DNA of 64,000 nt from Antricoccus suffuscus (GCF_003003235.1 NZ_PVUE01000017.1:47647-111646), one strand, 5' to 3'. Shown: positions 34,948-43,673, numbered from the stretch's first letter. Notes: a model not told the origin generated them from the letters alone. Program-made: numbers and translations.

Positions 34948-35604
34948 CTACGACAGGCCCAGCAGGTCGATCGTGCCGGTACGGCGGTACACCGCACCTT
35001 GCATGGTCGCGATGATGACCCATGGACCGTTTACGGCGACTCGAGCCACGTTACCTGGGTCGGCCCGCTCACCTGCGAGGAAGCCCATGCGGGTCAAGCA
35101 CAGCAGTATGCGTAGCGACAACTCGATCGGCGTCTCCCCCGGCGCGTCGACAGTAAGCACCGGCTGGGACAGCATTGAGTCGGCGGCCGCGTTAAGGGCA
35201 TGATCCTCGAGGTCGGTCAGCGATGCGCCGGCCGCCTCGACAGCATCGATGAGCGCGCGCGCCGGGATGTCCTCGATAAGTCGCCAGCCGGCGGCAGGCG
35301 GGATCGTGCCACGCCACTTGGTGTCCGCGGACGCGGGCAGCTCGACGTACGCCGAGGTCGATACCGACACGTCCAGATTCGTGGCGAGGTCCGTCGCGCT
35401 GACGGCGATGTCGGCTGCTCCGTCGAGTCGTCCGTGAAACTCGCGCCGTACGAGGGTGCCCAGGACGATCGCCCAGATCACCGAACGCTCGCCGGCGGTC
35501 TGGATCCGCACGGTCGCGTCCGAAGACAATCGTCGTACGCGACCAAGGAAGGTCGCGAGGTCCTGACGGTCGTTCGCGCTGTCGGGGTACCACGCAGTGC
35601 TAAT
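34948..35604 (-). CDS. conserved hypothetical protein, Rv2474c-like, probable ATT start
   Basis: A 218-residue protein (ISTAWYPDSANDRQDLATFL, later GRVRRLSSDATVRIQ, ending VYRRTGTIDLLGLS). No ATG, GTG or TTG lies in frame before the conserved start. An ATT at 35604-35602 lies 7 bases after an AGGAG site and overlaps the stop of the upstream thioesterase (ATTAG). ATT initiation by coupling is therefore the simplest reading. The alternation of beta-rich segments with ARVAVNGPWVIIATMQG suggests a compact enzyme fold of unknown role. Mycobacteria carry a similarly placed gene beside a thioesterase and ettA. Confidence 0.6.
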   Translation of the reverse strand: MSTAWYPDSANDRQDLATFLGRVRRLSSDATVRIQTAGERSVIWAIVLGTLVRREFHGRLDGAADIAVSATDLATNLDVSVSTSAYVELPASADTKWRGTIPPAAGWRLIEDIPARALIDAVEAAGASLTDLEDHALNAAADSMLSQPVLTVDAPGETPIELSLRILLCLTRMGFLAGERADPGNVARVAVNGPWVIIATMQGAVYRRTGTIDLLGLS

Positions 35605-36031
35605 GGGAGGACTCCTCAGGACCGAACCTGCCGAGGAATGTCCGTTCCTCGGGGGTGAGCCGCCGTGGCCGGCCCGTGGCGAAGTCGACCGGCGCCAGCA
35701 ACGTCTTGGCCGTCGCGACGAGCTCCGGCTCCTCACCCGCGTCATTCCAGAGCTTGTACGCCGTGGTGTAGGTCGCGCTCTTGATCTCGTCGGTCCAGCA
35801 CACGATGCGCAGCGGCACGCTGGAATACGGAAGCTGGCGCCTATAGCGGATCGTGTGCTCGACGACCACGACGCCCTCTTTGAGCAGGGCCGCGCCGCTG
35901 CGGTCGTCCGGCGTCGAGTGAAAGGCGTTGACGCGGGCCTGTTCGAGATAGCTGAGGAACACGACGTTGTTGACGTGTCCGTAGGCATCCATGTCACCCC
36001 ACCGCAACGGGATAAGCGTCGAGAAAGCCAT
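35600..36031 (-). CDS. hotdog-fold acyl-CoA thioesterase (4HBT type), third copy
   Basis: A 143-residue single-hotdog thioesterase. The active-site segment is LRWGDMDAYGHVNNVVFLSYLEQAR, with the Asp of the 4-hydroxybenzoyl-CoA thioesterase class. VEHTIRYRRQLPYSSVPLRI forms the central sheet. It hydrolyses an acyl-CoA of unknown chain type in the cytoplasm. It starts 3 bases after the stop of the second copy and its own stop overlaps the next start, so it lies in a tight operon of four genes. Confidence 0.88.
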   Translation of the reverse strand: MAFSTLIPLRWGDMDAYGHVNNVVFLSYLEQARVNAFHSTPDDRSGAALLKEGVVVVEHTIRYRRQLPYSSVPLRIVCWTDEIKSATYTTAYKLWNDAGEEPELVATAKTLLAPVDFATGRPRRLTPEERTFLGRFGPEESSH

Positions 36032-36034
36032 CTC

Positions 36035-36484
36035 TCAGGCCTTTCCGGCGCTCACGGTGTCGCCGACGGCCGGAGTCGCGTGGGCGAACTTCGTCAGCCA
36101 GGCGCGCTGGGTGTCACTCCAGGGCAACGACGAGTTGTTGTCGTAGTCGAAGTTGACCTGGGTCGCGATCACCCGATTGACGACCTCGCCGTTCATCCGC
36201 TGAATCTCCTGCTGCAGGCGTACCGACGAGCGACCGATACCGACAACGGTGTTGACGACCTTCAGCCAGTCGTTGTCTGCGGTGCGAACCTGCCGAATGT
36301 AGTCGACCTCCATCCGGGCCACGATCGAGCTCGCGTGAGTCTTGCCGTCATACGCCGGGACCATCGCGAACCACCGGGTCCGGGCGTCCTCGGCAAATGT
36401 CAGGTAGCGCGTGTTGTTGAGGTGCCCCATCCGGTCCTCGTCCGACCACCGCAACTGCACCTCGTATACGTATGACTCGCCCAC
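36035..36484 (-). CDS. hotdog-fold acyl-CoA thioesterase, second copy
   Basis: A 149-residue hotdog protein. The segment VQLRWSDEDRMGHLNNTRYLTFAEDARTRWF aligns closely with that of the copy at 36512, both having SDEDR and EDAR where the third copy has GDMDA and LEQAR. ATQVNFDYDNNSSLPWSD near the end matches the first copy's VLVSFDYDAGRAAPWGD. This pairing shows a duplication within the operon. It follows the first copy by 27 bases. Substrate is unknown; proximity to an enoyl-CoA hydratase hints at acyl-CoA turnover. Confidence 0.87.
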   Translation of the reverse strand: MGESYVYEVQLRWSDEDRMGHLNNTRYLTFAEDARTRWFAMVPAYDGKTHASSIVARMEVDYIRQVRTADNDWLKVVNTVVGIGRSSVRLQQEIQRMNGEVVNRVIATQVNFDYDNNSSLPWSDTQRAWLTKFAHATPAVGDTVSAGKA

Positions 36485-36511
36485 AGGTAGTTCCCTCTCC
36501 TGGATTGCTAT

Positions 36512-36949
36512 CTAAACCGCTGCCGCGTCGCCGACGCCCTCTACATATTTACCTAGCCATGCCCGTTGCTCGTCGCCCCACGGCGCCGCGCGACCGGCGT
36601 CGTAGTCAAAGCTGACCAGCACCGTGATGAGGTCGGCGACGACCTCGGCTCCGGGCACCTGGACCGTCTGGTGCAGCTCCACCGACGACGACCCGATCCG
36701 GCGCACCGTATTTAGGACCTCAAGCTCCTTCGTGTGCGCGAAGTGGACCTGCGCCTTGTATTCGCAATGCAGGCTGGCGAGGATGACTCCTTCACTGCCC
36801 GGGCCGGCACCGGTCTGCGCGCGCATCACCCCGAGCCAGGCGATGCGGGCGTCCTCGGTGTATGTCATGAACTTGCTGTTGTTGACGTGCCCATTGCGAT
36901 CCTCGTCGGACCACCGAAGGTGTACCGGATGGATGTAGGTCTCGCGCAC
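36512..36949 (-). CDS. hotdog-fold acyl-CoA thioesterase, first copy (Rv2475c-like)
   Basis: A 145-residue hotdog thioesterase. The start at GTG 36949 is chosen because GGAGGAG ends 6 bases upstream; the frame is open to 36982. The active site is VHLRWSDEDRNGHVNNSKFMTYTEDARIAWL, and the C-terminal segment VLVSFDYDAGRAAPWGDEQRAWLGKY is characteristic of the Rv2475c-type proteins next to ettA. It begins the four-gene minus-strand operon, 33 bases from the ettA stop. Confidence 0.87.
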   Translation of the reverse strand: MRETYIHPVHLRWSDEDRNGHVNNSKFMTYTEDARIAWLGVMRAQTGAGPGSEGVILASLHCEYKAQVHFAHTKELEVLNTVRRIGSSSVELHQTVQVPGAEVVADLITVLVSFDYDAGRAAPWGDEQRAWLGKYVEGVGDAAAV

Positions 36950-36981
36950 GGACGACTCCTCCACGACTGCCTCACCCACCA

Positions 36982-38652
36982 CTAACCGCGCGTCAGCTTG
37001 CGGTACGTCGCACGGCTTGGCCGCGCGGCCTCGGCGCCAAGCCGGTCGATCTTGTTCTTCTCGTAGGACTCGAAGTTGCCCTCAAACCAGAACCACTGCG
37101 AGTCGCCTTCATAGGCAAGGATGTGGGTCGCGATGCGATCTAGGAACCACCGGTCGTGGGACGTGACCACGACGCAGCCCGGGAACTCCAGCAGCGCGTT
37201 TTCCAGGCTCGAAAGCGTCTCCACGTCAAGATCGTTCGTCGGCTCGTCGAGCAGGATCATGTTGCCGCCCTGCTTGAGCGTCAGAGCGAGGTTGAGCCGG
37301 TTGCGCTCGCCGCCGGACAGAACGCCGGCCGGCTTCTGCTGGTCTGGACCCTTGAAACCGAAGGCACCGATGTAGGCGCGGGACGGCATCTCGACCTGCC
37401 CGACCTTCATGTAGTCCAGCCCGTCGGACACAACCTCCCAGACACTCTTCTTGTCATCGATACCCGAGCGGCTCTGGTCGACGAAGGAGATCTTGACCGT
37501 CTCGCCGATCTTGAGCTTGCCGGAGTCCGGCTGCTCTTCGCCGACAATCATCTTAAATAGCGTCGTCTTGCCTGCGCCGTTCGGACCAATGACACCGACG
37601 ATGCCGTTCGGCGGCAAGGTGAAGGACAGGTTGTCCATGAGCAGACGGTCGTCGAAACCCTTGGTCAGGCCGTCGGACTCGACCACGATCGAGCCGAGTC
37701 GCGGACCTGGCGGGATCTGAATCTCCTCGAAGTCGAGCTTGCGGGTCTTCTCGGCCTCGGTCGCCATCTCCTCGTAACGGGCCAGTCGCGCCTTGCTCTT
37801 GGCTTGCCGACCCTTGGCGTTGGAGCGGACCCACTCGAGCTCTTCGTCGAGGCGCTTTTTACGCTTGGCGTCCTTCTTGCCCTCGACAGCCAGTCGCGCC
37901 GACTTCTTCTCCAGGTACGTCGAGTAGTTGCCTTCGTAGGCGATCGCCCGCCCGCGGTCCAGCTCCAGGATCCACTGCGCGACGTTATCGAGGAAGTACC
38001 GGTCGTGAGTGACCGCGACAACGGTGCCGGCGTACTTCTCGAGATGCTGCTCGAGCCACTGCACGGACTCGGCGTCGAGGTGGTTGGTCGGTTCATCGAG
38101 CAGCAGCAGGTCGGGAGCTTCCAGCAGCAACTTGCACAGCGCGACCCGGCGCTTCTCGCCACCGGACAGCAGCCTCACGTCGGCATCCGGCGGCGGGCAG
38201 CGCAACGCATCCATCGCCTGCTCGATGTGCGAGTCGAGCTCCCACGCGTCGGCGTGCTCGATCTTCTCCATCAGGTCGCCCTGCTCGGCCATCAGCGCGT
38301 CGAAGTCCGCGTCCGGCTCGCCCATCTTCGCGCTGACCTCTTCGAACTTCTGCAGTAGTTCGCGGGTGGCCTTGACCGCCTCTTCAACATTGCCGCGTAC
38401 GTCGAGGTCCTCGTTGAGCCTGGGCTCCTGCATCAGTATCCCGACGGTGTAGCCGGGGCTCAGGTCCGCGTCGCCATTTGACGGCGTATCGAGGCCGGCC
38501 ATGATTTTCAGAACGCTGGACTTGCCGGCGCCATTAGGCCCGACAACGCCGATCTTCGCGCCCGGCAAAAACGCCAGCGTCACATCATCGAGAATGACCT
38601 TGTCGCCGTGCGCCTTGCGCGCCTTACGCATGGTGTATATGTACTGAGCCAC
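36982..38652 (-). CDS. ettA: energy-dependent translational throttle protein, ABC-F family
   Basis: A 556-residue soluble ABC-F protein with two ATPase domains: Walker A GPNGAGKSS and GPNGAGKTT, signatures LLSGGEKRR and VLSGGERNR. Between them is a charged P-site interaction linker (KKDAKRKKRLDEELEWVRSN). EttA binds the ribosomal E site and gates the first elongation step according to ATP/ADP levels; the M. tuberculosis orthologue is Rv2477c. The GTG start at 38652 (VAQYIYTMRKARKAHGDK) matches the family's N-terminus and has an AAAGG site. It is divergent from a flippase gene. Confidence 0.95.
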   Translation of the reverse strand: MAQYIYTMRKARKAHGDKVILDDVTLAFLPGAKIGVVGPNGAGKSSVLKIMAGLDTPSNGDADLSPGYTVGILMQEPRLNEDLDVRGNVEEAVKATRELLQKFEEVSAKMGEPDADFDALMAEQGDLMEKIEHADAWELDSHIEQAMDALRCPPPDADVRLLSGGEKRRVALCKLLLEAPDLLLLDEPTNHLDAESVQWLEQHLEKYAGTVVAVTHDRYFLDNVAQWILELDRGRAIAYEGNYSTYLEKKSARLAVEGKKDAKRKKRLDEELEWVRSNAKGRQAKSKARLARYEEMATEAEKTRKLDFEEIQIPPGPRLGSIVVESDGLTKGFDDRLLMDNLSFTLPPNGIVGVIGPNGAGKTTLFKMIVGEEQPDSGKLKIGETVKISFVDQSRSGIDDKKSVWEVVSDGLDYMKVGQVEMPSRAYIGAFGFKGPDQQKPAGVLSGGERNRLNLALTLKQGGNMILLDEPTNDLDVETLSSLENALLEFPGCVVVTSHDRWFLDRIATHILAYEGDSQWFWFEGNFESYEKNKIDRLGAEAARPSRATYRKLTRG

Positions 38653-38879
38653 TGGGGCTGACCTTTCGTGTGCCTTGTCCGTCGTACGCCGATACCCGGC
38701 CCGGTTGCCAAGATGAGTTCGACTGCGCCGCGCTCTGCGCGGCAAAACACTGTCTATTCTCTCAGCACGCGGTCCGCAAGTTCGAGCAGCCCGTTACCCG
38801 GCTGCGAGCGCCGCGATCCAACCGTATGATCGCGGAGAAGTCCTGCGGCAGGTGCGGACGATCGAGAAGGTGTGGGTTT

Positions 38880-40154
38880 GTGGCGACGAGCTTTCGGACA
38901 CGATCGCGCTCGCCAGAAAACATCTACGTTCCGGCCGTCACGATCTTCTCCAATGTCCTGAGCTACCTGCTGTTTCTGGTCGCGGCACGGCTGCTGGACC
39001 GCTCGACGTACGGCGAGACGCTCGCGCTGCTGAATCTGGTGCTGATCGCGACGATCCCGTCGTTCGCCATCCAGACCGCGATCGCCCGGCGTACCGCCAC
39101 CGGCACGGTCCCGGCCGGTGCCGTGCGCGCGAGCCTTGCGGTCGCGACCGGGTGCGGAGTCGTGATGGCCCTGTGCGCGCCACTGATTGCCGGGTTCCTG
39201 CATATCGACTCGTACGTCGGGGTGTACGGCGCGGCGCTCGCGGTGCCTGCGCTCGGCGTACTCGGGTTAGCCCAGGGCGCGGCACAGGGACGTCAGCGGT
39301 GGTTCTGGTTGTGTCTCGCGCTCGGGCTCATGGGAGTCGGCCGGGTCGGCGGCGGCATCGCCGGGCTGATGCTCACCCACAACTCCAGCGGAGCACTGGT
39401 TGGTACCGGAATCGGGCTGTGTCTCGCGGCGGCGGTCTGCCTACGGCCCGCGGTCCGCACGTCGTACGACAGACCGATCGACCCGCGAGCGCGGATCGGT
39501 CGATACCTTCACGAGATCGCGCACGCGTCCCATGCCCACGGGGCGTTTCTACTGCTGAGCAGTCTCGACCTGGTCCTGGCACGTAACGTCCTGTCCCCCA
39601 ACGACGCCGGCCTGTACGCCGCCGGCGCGGTGATCTTCAAGGCCGCGCTGTGGCTTCCGCAGCCGGTCAGCCTGATGCTCTTTGCCGACCTGTCGATCAT
39701 CGACAAGCACCGCGCGACGGTCCGGCGAGGCCTGATGCTGGTCGGTGGGCTCGCCGCACTGACCATCCTTGCCTGCGCCGTTCTTGGTGGCGTGGCCGCC
39801 TTTATCGTCGGCGGCGAGCACTATCCCGACCTCGGATCCGAGGCATGGCTATTCGCGGTGGCCGGCTCAGGGTTGGCGTTGGCTCAGTTCGGCCTGTACG
39901 GCGGGCTGTCGATGCTGCGTCGCCGACGACTCATCTTCATTTGGGCGTGTGTCGTTGGCGAGGTCGTCATCTCACAGGCACTCGGTGCCGGCACTACACC
40001 GCGCGCGTTCATCACCGCCATCGCCGCGCTCTGCGCACTGACGGCGACCGCGATGATGATCGCTGCGCTACGTTATGACCCGGTACGAAATCCGCCGAAG
40101 CTCGGCGAGCTCGCTCAGGCCGGGACGGGCGTGAAGATTACCGATCCGTTGTGA
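38880..40154 (+). CDS. polysaccharide/lipid flippase-like membrane protein (MATE/Wzx superfamily)
   Basis: A 424-residue protein with about 12 membrane segments. The first begins NIYVPAVTIFSNVLSYLLFL, followed by the family-typical ARLLDRSTYGETLALLNLV. This matches O-antigen/teichoic-acid flippases that move lipid-linked sugars outward. The chosen start is GTG 38880; the frame is open to 38670 but that stretch is Cys- and Arg-rich and not membrane-like. No glycosyltransferase genes are nearby. The last 40 bases overlap the converging KAS II gene. Confidence 0.8.
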   Translation: MATSFRTRSRSPENIYVPAVTIFSNVLSYLLFLVAARLLDRSTYGETLALLNLVLIATIPSFAIQTAIARRTATGTVPAGAVRASLAVATGCGVVMALCAPLIAGFLHIDSYVGVYGAALAVPALGVLGLAQGAAQGRQRWFWLCLALGLMGVGRVGGGIAGLMLTHNSSGALVGTGIGLCLAAAVCLRPAVRTSYDRPIDPRARIGRYLHEIAHASHAHGAFLLLSSLDLVLARNVLSPNDAGLYAAGAVIFKAALWLPQPVSLMLFADLSIIDKHRATVRRGLMLVGGLAALTILACAVLGGVAAFIVGGEHYPDLGSEAWLFAVAGSGLALAQFGLYGGLSMLRRRRLIFIWACVVGEVVISQALGAGTTPRAFITAIAALCALTATAMMIAALRYDPVRNPPKLGELAQAGTGVKITDPL

Positions 40155-41317
40155 CCACCGAAGGCGAAGCTGTTGCTGATCGCCGGACCGGGCTCCCAGT
40201 CGCGCCACTCACGCACGATGTCGACTTCTATCTTCGGGTCCACGTTTTCGGTGTGCATCGTCGGCGGGATCTTCTTGTTATGGAAGCTGAGCGCCAACGC
40301 GACGCCCTCGACCGCGCCGGCCGCGCCAAGTGAGTGCCCGGTGACGCCCTTGATCGACGTCATCGCCGGTCCCGGATCGGTGCCAAACAGCTTGGCGACA
40401 GCCCCGCTCTCGGCCGCGTCGTTGAGCGGCGTCGACGTACCGTGCGCATTGATGTGGGTGATCTGGCCCGCCTCGAGCCCGGCATCCTCGAGCGCGGCGC
40501 GCATGCACATTACGGCGCCGGCACCTTCTGGATCGGGCGCGGTGATGTGGTGAGCGTCTGCGGTCGACCCGGAGCCGGCAACTTCGGCGTAGATCCGGGC
40601 GCCGCGCTTGCGTGCGTGCGCCAACTCTTCGAGCACGAGTACGCCGCCGGCCTCGGCCGAGCAGAACCCGTCACGCTCGGTGTCGAACGGCCGTGAGATC
40701 CCGCTGCTCGACAACGCCTTCATGTTCGTGAACCCACCATTCATGACGCCCGTCTGGCAGGCGTCACTGCCGCCGACAAGCATGACGTCGCAGCGTCCGG
40801 ACGCGATCAGCTTCGCGCCGTTGGCGATCGCATGGGTACCCGACGCGCATGCCGTGGTCACCGTCTCGACCGGTCCGCGGAATCCGAGCCGCATCGACAG
40901 GGCCGCCGATCCGGCGTTGGGCATCACCATCGGCACGGTCAACGGCGACACCGCCCGCTCACCCTTGGTCATGAGCGCCTCGGCATTGGCCTCCCACGAA
41001 AAGGCTCCGCCAATGCCGGTGCCCATGATGATTCCGCGTTTCCATTCGCTGTATTCGGACACGTCGCCGTCTTCGAACGCATCCTCCAGCGCCATTTTGC
41101 CCGCGGCGTACGCAATCTGTGCGAATCTGTCCAGGCGCCGGGCATCAACGTGCTTAAGACCGTAGGCCTTGGGGTCGAAGTCCTGGACCGTGCGCATAAC
41201 GCTGGGCGCCACCGGCGCGCCGAGACCATTCCAGAATGCGTCAAGGCCAGTCCCGCAGGGGGCTACGACCCCGAGGCCGGTGATGACGACTCGGCGGCCG
41301 TCGCGTGTTTCATGCAC
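40115..41317 (-). CDS. fabF: beta-ketoacyl-ACP synthase II (KAS II, FabF type)
   Basis: A 400-residue condensing enzyme. The catalytic triad is Cys157 (TVTTACASGTHAIANG), His292 (HINAHGTSTPLND) and His328 (GVTGHSLGAAGAVEG). It extends acyl-ACP with malonyl-ACP. It starts 2 bases after the acyl carrier protein gene. In mycobacteria KasA/KasB sit beside AcpM in a FAS-II cluster with fabD and accD6; here only the ACP and one KAS are present. It may serve FAS-II-like elongation or a special lipid. Confidence 0.93.
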   Translation of the reverse strand: MHETRDGRRVVITGLGVVAPCGTGLDAFWNGLGAPVAPSVMRTVQDFDPKAYGLKHVDARRLDRFAQIAYAAGKMALEDAFEDGDVSEYSEWKRGIIMGTGIGGAFSWEANAEALMTKGERAVSPLTVPMVMPNAGSAALSMRLGFRGPVETVTTACASGTHAIANGAKLIASGRCDVMLVGGSDACQTGVMNGGFTNMKALSSSGISRPFDTERDGFCSAEAGGVLVLEELAHARKRGARIYAEVAGSGSTADAHHITAPDPEGAGAVMCMRAALEDAGLEAGQITHINAHGTSTPLNDAAESGAVAKLFGTDPGPAMTSIKGVTGHSLGAAGAVEGVALALSFHNKKIPPTMHTENVDPKIEVDIVREWRDWEPGPAISNSFAFGGHNGSVIFTPVPA

Positions 41318-41319
41318 TG

Positions 41320-41565
41320 TTACTTCTCTCCAGTCTTGCTCAGAACGAGTTTTTCGAGGTCGCCGTACGTCGATACGTCGGCGAGCTCCTCGTCGGAAAT
41401 GTCGATGTCATAGCGGCCCTCGAGCTGGATGGACATCTCGATTGCGGTCAACGAGTCGACGCCGAGATCTTCGGTCAGCAGCGCATACTGGGACAGTCGC
41501 GACGGGTCAAGCTGCAGGTATTCGGCTACGTCGGACTTGACCTGATCAGCAGTAATTGCAGACAT
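41320..41565 (-). CDS. acpP: acyl carrier protein
   Basis: An 81-residue ACP. The 4'-phosphopantetheine site is Ser38 in TEDLGVDSLTAIEMSIQLEG, and the rest has the usual acidic helix II and III (YDIDISDEELADVSTYGDL). It carries growing acyl chains as thioesters. It is the first gene of a two-gene operon with KAS II. No holo-ACP synthase or malonyltransferase is adjacent. Confidence 0.95.
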   Translation of the reverse strand: MSAITADQVKSDVAEYLQLDPSRLSQYALLTEDLGVDSLTAIEMSIQLEGRYDIDISDEELADVSTYGDLEKLVLSKTGEK

Positions 41566-41749
41566 TGACTGCCCTTCCTCGGCGTGGTGGCAATGCGGTA
41601 CCGCGGATGCGGTGCATGCCTATCTTGGCGTATCGCGCGCCGCGGCGCACAACGACGGGCGCAATCGGACACCGATCGTTGTGATTATGCGCGCGTTGCC
41701 GGCCGGGCGCGACCTAGACTAGCCGGTCGGTCTCGGTGGTCTGCGAGCG

Positions 41750-42031
41750 CTAGTTACCGGCGTGACCATGAGCTTTCGCTGCGGCCTTGCGGGCCGCGAT
41801 GCGGGCATCGCGGTCACGTTTGCGCTCACCCTTTGTGGCGCCGCGAAGAGCAGTGACGACGGTCGCGAATGCCATTGCGATCGGCGCTATCGCCCACAGG
41901 ATGAAACCCGCGTTGCCGGTCGCCAGGGAGAGGACGCCAAAGATCACCAACAGTGCAGCGAGCGCGACGGCGACCCAGATGAACGTTTTGCGGCTATCCA
42001 TCCGGCCATCGTATCGGGCTGGTTTGGTCAT
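41750..42031 (-). CDS. small two-helix membrane protein, hypothetical
   Basis: A 93-residue protein with two membrane helices (FIWVAVALAALLVIFGVLSL and AGFILWAIAPIAMAFATVV). A very basic C-terminus (KGERKRDRDARIAARKAAAKAHGHAGN) should face the cytoplasm. No family recognised. It stands alone between the ACP gene and tRNA-Arg; ATG 42031 or 42001 are both possible starts. The basic tail could bind nucleic acid or acidic lipids, but this is speculation. Confidence 0.55.
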   Translation of the reverse strand: MTKPARYDGRMDSRKTFIWVAVALAALLVIFGVLSLATGNAGFILWAIAPIAMAFATVVTALRGATKGERKRDRDARIAARKAAAKAHGHAGN

Positions 42032-42108
42032 GTTGCGGCGTTCACCGCTCGCAAATGGGCCACCGCGACGTCTCGGGTACGTGCCGATAGAATTTTGAGC
42101 GTTTCCAC

Positions 42109-42181
42109 GCGCCCGTAGCTCAGCGGATAGAGCAACCGCCTTCTAAGCGGCAGGCCGCAGGTTCGATCCCTGCCGGGCGCG
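42109..42181 (+). tRNA. tRNA-Arg (anticodon TCT)
   Basis: The acceptor stem GCGCCCG pairs with CGGGCGC. The D arm is GCTCAGCGGATAGAGC, the anticodon loop CTTCTAA carries TCT, and the T arm is GCAGGTTCGATCCCTGC. The discriminator is G, and the next bases are CCC, so CCA is not encoded. Ends may be off by one base. Confidence 0.95.
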
Positions 42182-42355
42182 CCCGTGACGCGACAGCGTC
42201 GTAATTTCCCGGCATTGTCATGATCTTAGGGCCTGTCGCGCTTTGGGGCCGCGGCCCGCCGGAAACGGCGAAAGGGCCTGCGTGATAAACCTGAACGCCG
42301 CCCGCGACGACAACTCCCCCGAGACCCCTACCGCGGGCGACTGGGAGATAACTAC

Positions 42356-43609
42356 ATGCGATTGATCAACCGCGCCCTTATTTGCGGCTCGCTCGTCCTG
42401 GGCCTGGCGCTCACCGGGTGCAGCACAAAGGGCGGCACCTCCGGCGCCAACCAAACCGGTAAGGACGGTGTCAAATACGACTACGGGGTCACCGACGACT
42501 CAATCACCTTAGGCGCCATGACCGACCAGTCTGGCGCGTTTAAGGTCATCGGACTCGGAATCACGCAAGGGCAGCAAATCTGGGTGGACGACGTCAATAA
42601 GGCCGGTGGCATCTGCGGGCGCGACATCAAGCTCGACATTCAGGACAACGGATACCACGCCGACAAGGCCCTGACGCTGTATGCCTCGATGAAGGACAAG
42701 GTTGCCGGCATGGTGCAGGTGCTTGGCTCGCCGATCGCCGCCGCCCTCAAGCCGCAGCTCGAGAGCGACGACATGCTGTCGATTCCGGCATCCTGGGCGT
42801 CCGGCAATCTCGAGAGCAAGGCTCTGCTGCAGGTGGGTGCGACGTACGCGATCGAGATGGTCAACGGGATGGCGTACGCCCAGAAGAGCGGTCTGATCGC
42901 CGACGGCGACAAGATTGGGCACATCTACGTCGACGGGGAATACGGCGGCGACGGGCTGTCCGGCTCCAAGGCGTATGCCAAGCAGCACAACCAGACGATC
43001 GTGCCCGCGAAGGTGACCGGCGAGGACTCAGATCTGACACCGGCAGTAACGAGTCTCAAGTCGGCAGGCGTGAAGGCCGTCCTCATCACGACGACCCCCA
43101 CCCAGACCGGCTCGATCCTCACCGCAATGTCGGCGCAGGGCATGAGTGATGTTCCGGTAGTCGGGAACGGCCCATCATTTGCCCCTACTTTGCTTGATAC
43201 ACCTGCCAAGGACTCGTTCGCGAACTACTACCGGGTGGTGCCTTACCTTCCGTTCAATGCGCCTCAGCCGATTACCCAACACATCGCTGAGAGCTACCAC
43301 GCGAAGTTCACCGATAAGCCGCAGGACGCGGTCGAGCAGGGCTACTCCTTCGCGATGGCGTACGAAGCGGTGCTGACCAAAGCGTGCAAGAACAAAGACC
43401 TCACGCGCAAGGGGATCTTGGACGCCGCGCGCCAGGTGAAGGTCGACACCAAGGGGCTCACCGCACCGCTCGACTACTCCAAGCCAGGCCAGCCGCCGAC
43501 ACGCGCAACGTACATCGAGCAAGTCGATACCTCCGTCGAAGGCGGGCTCAAGATAGTCGACGATATTAGTGCCTCGCAGGAGGCAAAAGACCTCAAGGTC
43601 GGCAAGTAG
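42356..43609 (+). CDS. ABC-type branched-chain amino acid substrate-binding lipoprotein
   Basis: A 417-residue type I periplasmic-binding-fold protein (LivK/LivJ-like). It begins with a lipoprotein signal and lipobox LALTGCSTKGG (Cys22), so it should be anchored to the outside of the membrane. VTDDSITLGAMTDQSGAFKV is the typical first strand, and the second lobe contains VTSLKSAGVKAVLITTTPTQ. No LivH, LivM, LivG or LivF genes are near, so it must partner with a transporter elsewhere or act as a sensor. Ligand unknown. Confidence 0.88.
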   Translation: MRLINRALICGSLVLGLALTGCSTKGGTSGANQTGKDGVKYDYGVTDDSITLGAMTDQSGAFKVIGLGITQGQQIWVDDVNKAGGICGRDIKLDIQDNGYHADKALTLYASMKDKVAGMVQVLGSPIAAALKPQLESDDMLSIPASWASGNLESKALLQVGATYAIEMVNGMAYAQKSGLIADGDKIGHIYVDGEYGGDGLSGSKAYAKQHNQTIVPAKVTGEDSDLTPAVTSLKSAGVKAVLITTTPTQTGSILTAMSAQGMSDVPVVGNGPSFAPTLLDTPAKDSFANYYRVVPYLPFNAPQPITQHIAESYHAKFTDKPQDAVEQGYSFAMAYEAVLTKACKNKDLTRKGILDAARQVKVDTKGLTAPLDYSKPGQPPTRATYIEQVDTSVEGGLKIVDDISASQEAKDLKVGK

Positions 43610-43673
43610 CCTGACCGAAGCGACCGCGGGCGCGCCGCTGAGAACGAGTGGACATAGTAGGCAAATCGAAGCT

